Assembly (NCBI GenBank): GCA_903927025.1
Contig: CAIYLG010000013.1
Coordinates: 62,001 to 126,000 of the forward strand
Direction of reading: 5' to 3'
DNA length: 64,000 nt
From: an uncultured Armatimonadota bacterium
GTDB taxonomy: Bacteria > Armatimonadota > Fimbriimonadia > Fimbriimonadales > Fimbriimonadaceae
Numbering within the stretch: the first letter of the stretch is position 1; each line of letters opens with the position of its first letter. Shown piece after piece: positions 25,969-32,701 of this stretch. The notes under the pieces were generated by a model that saw only the letters and a program-made list of their open reading frames with translations, was not told where the DNA came from and made no database searches. A program made the translations under genes and the position numbers.

Positions 25969-26970
25969 CTAGTTCGGGTCGCCGTAAAGGATTCCGCGGT
26001 CTTTCGTTCCTAGATAGACTCTTCCGTAGATCCGAGAATCGCCGGTGACGACTCCGTGGACTTCGAAGTCGCTAGAAGGATCGGAGATCCGGGTCCAGGT
26101 TAGGCCCTTGTCGTCGGATCGGTACAGCCCGAAGATGCCTGATTTCTTTCCATTTACAAAAAGGGTTGGATACCTTTCTCCCGTCGGTGACTTACCGAAG
26201 CCGATACTCTCGACAGACTCAAAATTCGGCAGCTTTCGAAAGACCTTGCCGGCATCCACGCTGTGAAACAGTCCGGTCTGTGCAGGGATCCAAAGGTCAC
26301 CCACTAGAAATGAGGTGGCTCGCATTCGTCCATGGGCGGCGGGCAGACCGATGGAATCTACGGGTTGGAAGCTGCTCGCGGTATCGTCGCTCGAATAGAG
26401 TTTGTCGCCGGAAAGAGCGTAGGTGCGGGTTGGGGTGACTCCGTCAGCAACCAATTCCATGTTCCCTGTCAGCCCCTCAGATTTCCCCCAGGTCTTGCCA
26501 AAGTCAAAACTCCTCCAAGTTGAGCCTCCCGTGGACCATACGATCACCTGGGCCGTCGAGTTGAATACGATCGATCCGGCAAGGGCGCCGGGAGGTTCGG
26601 TCGCAAATTCCCTCCAAATAACTCCGCCATCATAGGTGTAGCTCCCACTCTTTGACGAACTCCGTCCTGCGCGGACCACGAGAAGGGGACAATCCACCGC
26701 CCACGACAATCTTTCGGTGTCCGTAAGCTGGCCGTTCGAGGACGTTCTGATTGGTGCTCTGTCCAAGCGCCAGTGGGCGAATCCGCCCGAACCTTGAAGT
26801 GCCGAGATTAAGTGCGCTCCCTCGCCTGGACTCACCAAATCGACAACCGGCGCTTCGGATTCCCCTTTGTGATCTGCGATCACCACACGCTTCCAATGAT
26901 AACTTTGAACGTCCTGGTGAGCCATCGGTCGAATCAGGCCCATGGATATTATCGGTATTAGGCAGAGCAC
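25969..26970 (-). CDS. Half-length GH74-like beta-propeller protein (xyloglucanase C-terminal half)
   Basis: GH74 endo-xyloglucanases have two seven-bladed propellers (about 700+ residues). This 333-residue protein matches only the second half. It starts near the family segment PVVDLVSPGEGAHLISALQGSGGFAH (in parts: PVVDLVSPGEGAHLIS, ALQGSGGFAH) and ends with the family-typical SRIYGRVYLGTKDRGILYGDP. BNR-type YRSDDKGLTWTRI blades are visible. The missing first propeller carries one catalytic Asp in known enzymes, so it is probably inactive or a remnant. However, it starts with GTG preceded by TAGAAT ending 6 nt upstream, and has a hydrophobic N-terminus, so it may still be expressed as a binding protein. 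Confidence 0.6.
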   Translation of the reverse strand: MLCLIPIISMGLIRPMAHQDVQSYHWKRVVIADHKGESEAPVVDLVSPGEGAHLISALQGSGGFAHWRLDRAPIRTSSNGQLTDTERLSWAVDCPLLVVRAGRSSSKSGSYTYDGGVIWREFATEPPGALAGSIVFNSTAQVIVWSTGGSTWRSFDFGKTWGKSEGLTGNMELVADGVTPTRTYALSGDKLYSSDDTASSFQPVDSIGLPAAHGRMRATSFLVGDLWIPAQTGLFHSVDAGKVFRKLPNFESVESIGFGKSPTGERYPTLFVNGKKSGIFGLYRSDDKGLTWTRISDPSSDFEVHGVVTGDSRIYGRVYLGTKDRGILYGDPN

Positions 26971-27435
26971 GCAGTGATTCTACTACCGGCGGCAAAACGG
27001 TGATGAAGCGCAGACCAACCGGATAACTGCAATGCCCAGTGGCGGGTTACCCTGCCATCACCTAAGCACCCCCACCCGGGAAAGTTCGAACAGCATCCCG
27101 TGCGGTGTACTAAAAGAACTGATTCGCTTTAATGTGGGTCAGCTCTAATGGAGTTTCGGGATGGTGAGAGATCGCTCGCGTGCGGAGCGAAGCGAAGTGC
27201 CGCCGAAGGGAAATGTCGATGATCCCGCCGTTGGGCAGTGAGCGATGGCGAATCGGAAAACGAAGCGAATTCTAACGGCGATACGAACAGTGGTTCTGAT
27301 CGTTCGAGCAAAGCGAAGATGGTTAGCTGCTGTCGAGTCCTATTGCACCAGGCAACATTCCGAGCAGCGGTATAGAACTCCTCCAAAAAAGCAGTGAACC
27401 ACCATCATGTCCCCGTGAGACTATGTTAATTAAGG
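26971..27435. other. Gene-poor stretch with a decayed tRNA-Glu-flank repeat
   Basis: No credible gene lies in these 465 bp. Short frames on both strands have no family character. The interval is mostly filled by repeat copy B (27078-27290). The last 100 bp should carry the promoter of the ECF sigma factor gene. Confidence 0.6.
27078..27290 (+). repeat. Copy B: decayed tRNA-Glu 3'-end and flank repeat
   Basis: The block GTTCGAA...ATCCCGT.CGGTGTACTA mirrors the tRNA-Glu T arm and acceptor end (TTCGAATCCCGTTCGGAGTACCA, compared in two parts). Next come CTGATTCGC...GGGTCAG from the terminator stem, then TTTCGGG.TGGTGAGA, then AGCGAAGTG, then TCCCGCCG..TG...AGTGAGCGA and CGAAGCGAAT. All are in the order found after the intact tRNA. 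The terminator stem is broken and its T-tract lost. By eye, identity is about two thirds. Confidence 0.5.
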
Positions 27436-27951
27436 ATGGACGATCTCTTTAGGGCCCGGAGTGAGTTGTACGTTTTGCGAGCCCAGCGGGGAGACGTAGA
27501 TGCGATGAACCTACTCATCTCACTGTGGTTACCTCCGCTTAGTTCGATGTTAAGCCGTTGGTTGCCTCCTTCACTGGTAGGTGAGGCAGTTCAGCAGGTA
27601 TGGCTGGACGTTTTTGGCAGCCTCGCAAGCTTGAATGATCCAGCACTCTTCCCAGCTTGGATACGCAGGATCGCCTTCCGATCGGCGGCCACGTTACTGC
27701 GTCAACGGCGAATGTGCGATCCGATCGCTCAGGAAGAATCGAGTTACGAACTCGCACCAAGTTGGCTTCCCATTCTGGTTGGCCTCCTCGGCCCAACGCA
27801 TCGCCGGGTCTTCACGATGCATTACTTGGAGGGCTACTCTGTAGAAGAGATCGGGGAATGCCTAGGACTTCCGGTCGGCACGATCAAGAGCCGACTTCAC
27901 ACTTCTCGGCGTCTTCTACGCCGACGGTTAAGCAATGCCTTGGAGAACTGA
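27436..27951 (+). CDS. ECF-type RNA polymerase sigma factor
   Basis: A 171-residue sigma-70 family protein with region 2 (AVQQVWLDVFGSLASLNDPALFPAWIRRIA in parts: AVQQVWLDVFGSLASL, LFPAWIRRIAFRSA). Region 4 is RRVFTMHYLEGYSVEEIGECLGLPVGTIKSRLHTSRRLLRRRL (in parts: RVFTMHYLEGYSVEEIGECL, GLPVGTIKSRLHTSRR). The AAGG four bases before the ATG supports the start, although a TATGTT hexamer 8 nt upstream is also possible as a -10. The next gene, a four-helix membrane protein, begins 2 bp after the stop. No zinc anti-sigma domain is visible in it. Target promoters are unknown. Confidence 0.88.
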   Translation: MDDLFRARSELYVLRAQRGDVDAMNLLISLWLPPLSSMLSRWLPPSLVGEAVQQVWLDVFGSLASLNDPALFPAWIRRIAFRSAATLLRQRRMCDPIAQEESSYELAPSWLPILVGLLGPTHRRVFTMHYLEGYSVEEIGECLGLPVGTIKSRLHTSRRLLRRRLSNALEN

Positions 27952-27953
27952 CC

Positions 27954-28442
27954 ATGACTCAAATTAATACTGCTTTAGACAAAACGATGGCTCGCGAACG
28001 GCTTAAGCATGCCCTATTTTCTGTCTTCTGTTTGCTGGCCGGCGGGGGGATTGTTATCTCGATGATCTTCGGACGAGTTAATCCAGCTTCCGCAAATTGG
28101 GTCTGCACGATCACGGCCATAGCATTCTCCGCGCTCGGCATCTTTTACGGAATTGGGGCCAAGATGGGGCGACTTGAGCCGACCCGTGATCAGAGATTCT
28201 TCGCAAATGTCTTCTGGATTACCGCTATCTGCTCATTCCCCGCCCTCATCATCGTGGGCATCGATGTGAACTCGCAAGCAAACGGAACCGTTGATGCTCT
28301 CCTACACGGAATCGTGGGGCTCGCGTTCATTGCGGTCGCTGGAGTCTGCAAAGTGCTCGTCTCGATAAGAGAAGCAGAGCTAAGACTGCGAGAGAGGCTC
28401 CTTTCGCTTCGCGTTAAAGGCGATAACGACACTCTTGAGTAA
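27954..28442 (+). CDS. Four-helix membrane protein coupled to an ECF sigma factor
   Basis: 162 residues from the ATG at 27954, 2 bp after the sigma factor stop. Four hydrophobic helices lie at about residues 20-39, 46-66, 78-99 and 110-131. A basic, charged cytosolic tail follows (REAELRLRERLLSLRVKGDNDTLE in two parts: REAELRLRERLL, SLRVKGDNDTLE). The position is that of an anti-sigma factor, but the HxxxCxxC zinc motif is absent and most of the protein is membrane-embedded. It could be a non-canonical membrane anti-sigma factor or just a co-expressed effector. Confidence 0.65.
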   Translation: MTQINTALDKTMARERLKHALFSVFCLLAGGGIVISMIFGRVNPASANWVCTITAIAFSALGIFYGIGAKMGRLEPTRDQRFFANVFWITAICSFPALIIVGIDVNSQANGTVDALLHGIVGLAFIAVAGVCKVLVSIREAELRLRERLLSLRVKGDNDTLE

Positions 28443-28830
28443 CGCCCGAAGCCCATTCTCCGCCAACGCACGGAGTCTGAACTCCTTCGAAATCAATGAT
28501 TCACACACTGTCCAAAGCGGAGTACGATAAAGGATAAGTCGAAATCAGCCGGTCAGGCTTTTGGCAATTTTGGCTGGGTGGGAACCACCTACGATGCTCC
28601 TAAGCGAAACAAAAGCTCACCGGGAATTACTATTGCGCTGCTGGATGCCCCACGGAGGAAGGTCTTTGATGGATTGTCTTCGTCATTCTCTCTAAGGACT
28701 TGATCCCAAGGTCTGGAGGAGCTCCTCAAGTTGACCGAGCCCACACAGGCATCGTCTCGCGGAGACTTTTTAGGGCTTAACGGTCGTCAGCAACTAACGC
28801 TTTGTTCCCGGTCCTTTCTGCATTTGAAGA
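28443..28830. other. Gene-poor stretch holding repeat copy C
   Basis: No supported gene. The interval contains the third decayed tRNA-Glu-flank copy (28518-28590). The remaining ~240 bp before the end of the DinB-like gene show no recognisable element. Confidence 0.55.
28518..28590 (+). repeat. Copy C: decayed tRNA-Glu 3'-end and terminator-flank repeat
   Basis: CGGAGTACGA matches the acceptor end (CGGAGTACCA). GGTCAGGCTTTTGGCA and TTTGGCTGGGTGGGAACC then match GGTCAGACTTTTTGGCA and TTCGGGCTGGGTGAGAACC downstream of the intact tRNA-Glu. The ascending terminator arm is degraded. Confidence 0.5.
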
Positions 28831-29328
28831 CTAGTGGTCCCGAGTTGCGCGCCAATCGACATCAAGGCCCGTTGCAATGCGAAGTTCGTGCATTTGGCCA
28901 ACGTGCTCGCTGATGTGCCGGACGTTGAGAATCAGAAGTTCTGCGCGGGGCAGCCCTGCGTACCAGGGAAATCCACAATCGTCTTCATCCAAATCGAGAG
29001 CATCGATGCGGTCGTCCACTTTGCTTTGGATCAGCCGTATGTACTCCATGACTTGCTCGGTGGTGTACGGCTCGATTTCCGGGATCTGGGAACCATCTTC
29101 AGCGAAAGTCCAGGCAGCTTCGCGGCGATGGTGGGGCCACCTTTCCCACGAATCGAAACTTGGGGAAAGGAAGCAGTCTGCAAACGTCGTGGCGTGGTAG
29201 GCGATCTTCCAATAGGGTCTTGGGTGCGAGCCACTAAGCCAAAGCGACTCCGGACATCCATCCACACACTCAGTGAGCATCATCATCGCCGCATGAGTTT
29301 GATTCTTGATGGCGGTGCGAAAATCCAT
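28831..29328 (-). CDS. DinB-family four-helix metal-binding protein
   Basis: A 165-residue DinB/YfiT-like protein. These are usually thiol- or metal-dependent transferases, or proteins of unknown role. Candidate metal ligands are the His in IAYHATTFAD (about residue 45) and the two in VRHISEHVGQMHELR near residue 140. The C-terminal HISEHVGQ helix is the most typical feature. TAAACT ends 7 nt before the ATG without a Shine-Dalgarno sequence. It is monocistronic. Confidence 0.75.
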   Translation of the reverse strand: MDFRTAIKNQTHAAMMMLTECVDGCPESLWLSGSHPRPYWKIAYHATTFADCFLSPSFDSWERWPHHRREAAWTFAEDGSQIPEIEPYTTEQVMEYIRLIQSKVDDRIDALDLDEDDCGFPWYAGLPRAELLILNVRHISEHVGQMHELRIATGLDVDWRATRDH

Positions 29329-29498
29329 GAGTGGTAGTTTAGCCGCACGCTTGTGTCCGGGCCGACGAGCGAGGAGCTATACGTGGCCGTCCTGTTCCAG
29401 CGATAGTCAGGCGGCACCTTGTCAAAGTGGAGAAATCGTAAATCGTAGACTAGGGAGTTCCTCCACGGCGGGAATCGAGGTTGCATCTAGCCACCGCT

Positions 29499-30125
29499 CT
29501 ACGGACGGACTTCGTACCTTGCCATGATCGCATGGACTGCGGACTGGGCTGAGTGCTTCACATCTCGCTTCCGCGAACTGAAGTTCTTCTCGATATGAGG
29601 AATCGCGTCCATCGACCCGATCGTGCCCAGCGTTGAGTTGCAGTAAGTAAGGTCGTAGGGGTCAGTGGCTGAATTCAGAACGGCGATAATTTCCGCCTCA
29701 GCTTCAGGCGAGTCAGAATTCTTAACTGCCCCAATCGCGGAATGCCTTACCAACCAGCGTGAATCCTTCAGGAAAGGAAACACTGGGCTCAAATCAACCT
29801 CGCGAGGTTTTTCAATATCAGCGATTCTGTCAAGCATCGCGGAAAGGATGTACTTGTCCTTTTCGCGATGAAGTGAGCCGATGAGAATCCTGGCACAGTC
29901 AACGCTCCTACATTTGAGACCCAGTTTTCCAATGATAAAGTAGGCGGCGTCTCGCTTCTTCTTGTCACGTTCGGTCGCAACGTAATCACCCAATTCGTCG
30001 ACCATGCTCCTATCCGAAAGCTGTTCAGCTTCCCGATGGGCGTGCCAAGATACTGAATCGGCCGAATTGACGAACTGCACGGGGAGCGACATTCGATCCA
30101 CAAGCTCAGTTAACGTTTTCCTCAT
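29499..30125 (-). CDS. HEAT-repeat-like protein
   Basis: A 208-residue alpha-solenoid with repeated helix pairs: KKRDAAYFIIGKLG, DKYILSAMLDRIADI, DSRWLVRHSAIGAVKNS, TLGTIGSMDAIPHIEK, VKHSAQSAVHAIM. HEAT/PBS-lyase-type repeats serve as protein-binding scaffolds; the partner is unknown. The start is uncertain: a GTG at 30128 directly precedes the ATG at 30125. The neighbouring gene diverges with only 17 bp between starts. Confidence 0.65.
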   Translation of the reverse strand: MRKTLTELVDRMSLPVQFVNSADSVSWHAHREAEQLSDRSMVDELGDYVATERDKKKRDAAYFIIGKLGLKCRSVDCARILIGSLHREKDKYILSAMLDRIADIEKPREVDLSPVFPFLKDSRWLVRHSAIGAVKNSDSPEAEAEIIAVLNSATDPYDLTYCNSTLGTIGSMDAIPHIEKNFSSRKRDVKHSAQSAVHAIMARYEVRP

Positions 30126-30142
30126 CACCTTCGATCATTACG

Positions 30143-30766
30143 ATGGCATACAGAACCGAACCCGTTCCATATGATAAGCCCAATGAAGATATGACTCCAA
30201 GTGCATTGAAGAAGGCATTTGCATCTGCCATGGTGTCTCTGCCCCAAAGGGTCGATAGGATTTCCCACTATCTTCATGAGTCAGCTGGTGCGATGATCAC
30301 GGCTCAATCCTCTGATGACGAGATTGACCAGCTGCCGAAATTCATTGCTCAGCTCGGGGGCTTGTGGAACCCAAGGAAGCTGCTGATTGGAAATGGGGAA
30401 AGTGGAGCCAGTGAAAAGCTTGCTCGCGAGATCCTCGGCCATGAACCGGGTTTAACGCTGAACCCGGAAACGGTTGAGATGGTATTTGACGCTTCCCTAC
30501 TCTGGGGCGAGGCATTTCGGCACCGGTACCCTGAAGCCAGATGGGCGGTGGGAAGTCCGCCAAAGTCTTCCGTCGACTATGGCGATCCGGTTCTTATCGG
30601 CCCTTACAAGTACCTATCTGAGTTTGGCGTTCGACGTGAATTGTTCGGCTTTGTTGAAGGCCCTCTGAATGGCGAACCCTCACAGTGGACCCTGACTGAG
30701 ATCATGAAACTTCGCGCCTTCAGTTTGGGCCTCGCCCCGGACCCGAGAAGACGAGTGATGCCTTGA
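30143..30766 (+). CDS. Conserved-looking hypothetical protein
   Basis: A 207-residue soluble, acidic protein with no recognised family. Visible features are an N-terminal helix (ALKKAFASAMVSLPQRVDRISHYL), shown in parts ALKKAFASAMVS and LPQRVDRISHYL, and a central block FDASLLWGEAFRHRYPEARW. The latter resembles proteins that measure occupancy or age of an immunity-type protein (SMI1-like or DUF-type), but the similarity is too weak to assign. It is followed 10 bp later by a GNAT gene. Confidence 0.5.
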   Translation: MAYRTEPVPYDKPNEDMTPSALKKAFASAMVSLPQRVDRISHYLHESAGAMITAQSSDDEIDQLPKFIAQLGGLWNPRKLLIGNGESGASEKLAREILGHEPGLTLNPETVEMVFDASLLWGEAFRHRYPEARWAVGSPPKSSVDYGDPVLIGPYKYLSEFGVRRELFGFVEGPLNGEPSQWTLTEIMKLRAFSLGLAPDPRRRVMP

Positions 30767-30776
30767 GGTGCCCGTC

Positions 30777-31208
30777 ATGAAGCTGGAAATTGAATACACC
30801 AGTGATCTATCCGATGTGACCGCTTTGTCCCTTCAAGGATTTTTCGTTGGCTGGCCGTTTCCGCCAACTCCGGAAAATCTCCTGCTGCTGCTGAGAGGGA
30901 GCACGCATCGTGTTCTGGCGGTCAACGTGGCAGACGAACGCAGGTGCGTCGGCTATATCACTGGTTTAAGTGATGGTGTCCTCTTTGGCTACATTTCATC
31001 GCTAGAGGTATTGCCTGAGTTTCAAGGCCACGGAATCGGGAAAGAGCTCGTTTGCCGGATGCTCAGCGAGCTCGCGGACGTCTATGCGGTCGATTTAGTT
31101 TGCGATGCCGATGTTCAGCCGTTTTACGAAAAGTGCGGCCTAAGCAGGTATTCGGCGATGGTTATTCGGCGTCGCGACCTTCTCCAAAGCCGAAACGCGC
31201 CCGGTTGA
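30777..31208 (+). CDS. GNAT family N-acetyltransferase
   Basis: A 143-residue GNAT fold. The acetyl-CoA motif A is ISSLEVLPEFQGHGIGKELVCRML near residues 75-98, preceded by the strand RRCVGYITGLSDG. A C-terminal PFYEKCGL motif completes the fold. I start at the ATG at 30777 (MKLEIEYT); an in-frame GTG at 30768 is possible. Substrate unknown. Confidence 0.8.
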   Translation: MKLEIEYTSDLSDVTALSLQGFFVGWPFPPTPENLLLLLRGSTHRVLAVNVADERRCVGYITGLSDGVLFGYISSLEVLPEFQGHGIGKELVCRMLSELADVYAVDLVCDADVQPFYEKCGLSRYSAMVIRRRDLLQSRNAPG

Positions 31209-31214
31209 GCCGCG

Positions 31215-31745
31215 TCATTGAAGCCTGATGTGCTGTTCCAATTCTTGGATCGCGGTGGTGCTGGTGTCCAACTCGGCTCGGGCTTCCCGCAGACTGGAGA
31301 GTGGGTCGGAAAAACCGCCTTGCCTGGCGGTCAAGGCATACTCCGCAAGCGATTGGTCGAGCAGCCGCATCTCTTCAAGGATGGGCTGAGTCCATGTTAG
31401 GGATTGCTCTTGAGCAACTCGGTCTTTGAGCAGCCCGACTTCCAAGAGTTTGGACATGGCGTCCTCCATCGCCCGCATCGCTTTGTCTGGCGCGCCAGTT
31501 AAAGGGTTTCCCTCGGCGAGGCTATGCTGAAGATAGATCTTGGCGGCTTCATCCAGCACTGTCGCAAATGGCTCGGAGAGCGACCCTTCACCTAAGATGA
31601 CGTTTCCGAAACTGGCATACCTCTTCGAGAATTTCAGGATCAAATCCCGCAAGCGTCGCTTGGAGGGTGGAACCGCCCGATAGAGCCGATAGAACGTAAA
31701 CCAAGCGCCGGCAGCCAGGATCGCGGTCGCCAGAGTCCCGAGCAC
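31215..31745 (-). CDS. Membrane-anchored hypothetical protein, 5' end unclear
   Basis: The annotated 176 residues start at a GTG. The frame remains open upstream to about 31900 and encodes another hydrophobic helix (LFILSCAIPAGIGTCGG, VFFAWVSG) with no ATG, GTG or TTG before the TAA at about 31903. The protein therefore probably has two N-terminal membrane helices and a helical, coiled-coil-like cytosolic tail (LREARAELDTSTTAIQELEQHI). Its original 5' end may have been lost when the adjacent island boundary near 32.0 kb formed. The remaining ~110 bp up to the att-like repeat show nothing clear. Confidence 0.45.
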   Translation of the reverse strand: MLGTLATAILAAGAWFTFYRLYRAVPPSKRRLRDLILKFSKRYASFGNVILGEGSLSEPFATVLDEAAKIYLQHSLAEGNPLTGAPDKAMRAMEDAMSKLLEVGLLKDRVAQEQSLTWTQPILEEMRLLDQSLAEYALTARQGGFSDPLSSLREARAELDTSTTAIQELEQHIRLQ

Positions 31746-32003
31746 CAGCGGTAGACCCTTGTTACCTGAAACCCAGGCGAAGAAGACGCTTAGACCACCA
31801 CAGGTTCCAATCCCGGCAGGGATTGCGCAGCTCAGAATGAACAGATTGTATGAAGGCTGACGCCTTTCTTCGGCATCGATCAGCGCCTCAAGGTTGATGA
31901 GTTAGTGCTGACGCACAACTCCCGGCAACCGCCGAGAAAGCCGAACCCATGATAATGCACCCATAGTTTCACTTAGGACGGGTTCAAGCCGGAGGGGTTG
32001 CGA

Positions 32004-32022
32004 ATTTGGGGACCGTGTTGGC
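32004..32022 (+). repeat. Candidate left attachment-site remnant of the defence island
   Basis: ATTTGGGGACCGTGTTGGC matches 15 of 19 bases of the tRNA-Lys acceptor end at 43899-43917 (ATTGGTGGACCGTGTAGGG) in the same orientation, with GGACCGTGT identical. It falls between a gene without a proper start and the island's first (decayed) gene. The similarity is short, so this is tentative. Confidence 0.25.
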
Positions 32023-32052
32023 GGAGCGGCGCTATCTGAATCGCCCTCGTGA

Positions 32053-32571
32053 ATGTTGGGTCGGTCTAGCTATAACCCTAGAACTTCCAAATTCTTCACC
32101 AGCACTGAAGAGGAAGCTATCGGTGGACTGCTTCATGACGCCGCCGAAGATTCAGGCGGAGAGGTAACCCACGCCCATATCCCCGAATCCTTCGGCCCGG
32201 ACGTCGAGCGAATGGTCAGAGGGATCAGTGATTCGATCACCGGTTCCAAAGACGACAAAGCCCCGTGGCAGGAGCGCAAAGAGCAGTGCATTGCGACGAT
32301 CAGCCACTTGTCGGAATCTGCCCTGATCGTCCCGCTCTGCGACAAGATTCATAGCGCCCGGTCACTCATCACCGAGACGCAAAACCTGCGGCCGAGCCAT
32401 TGGGACAGATTCAATGCAAGCCGGGAAGATAGCCTCTGCTAATACCAATCTCTGGTCAAGGTGTTTCAAAGGCGAGCCCTGGATTTCCCAGGCATTGAAC
32501 CAGCGGTCTGCGAACTTGAAACCGCTATTAGTACTCTTAGCGAACTCGCCGCGTCCGATACCATTTCGTGA
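32053..32571 (+). pseudogene. HD-domain phosphohydrolase remnant with in-frame stop
   Basis: The visible part resembles RelA/SpoT-like HD hydrolases: EEEAIGGLLHDAAEDSGG (HD motif), then MVRGISDSITGSKDDKAPWQERKEQCI, cited in parts (VRGISDSITGSKDDKAPW, QERKEQCI), then VPLCDKIHSARSLI and HWDRFNASRED. The TAA at 32440-32442 interrupts the frame. It continues in phase with a family-like C-terminus (YQSLVKVFQRRALDFPG ... ELAAS) to the TGA at 32569-32571. The N-terminal helices expected before the HD motif are also missing. It is broken at both ends and in the middle, typical of island decay. Confidence 0.65.
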
Positions 32572-32701
32572 TCGCAACGGTGTAAACTCAGCCACTGGCG
32601 TCCGCCCCGTATCGCTCACTCACCAGAATGGTCCGGATCGGTCTGAAAGGCCGCCATGACTCCCCAAGCATTGTAGTGGATTGAGTCGGAGCTGAGCGAA
32701 C

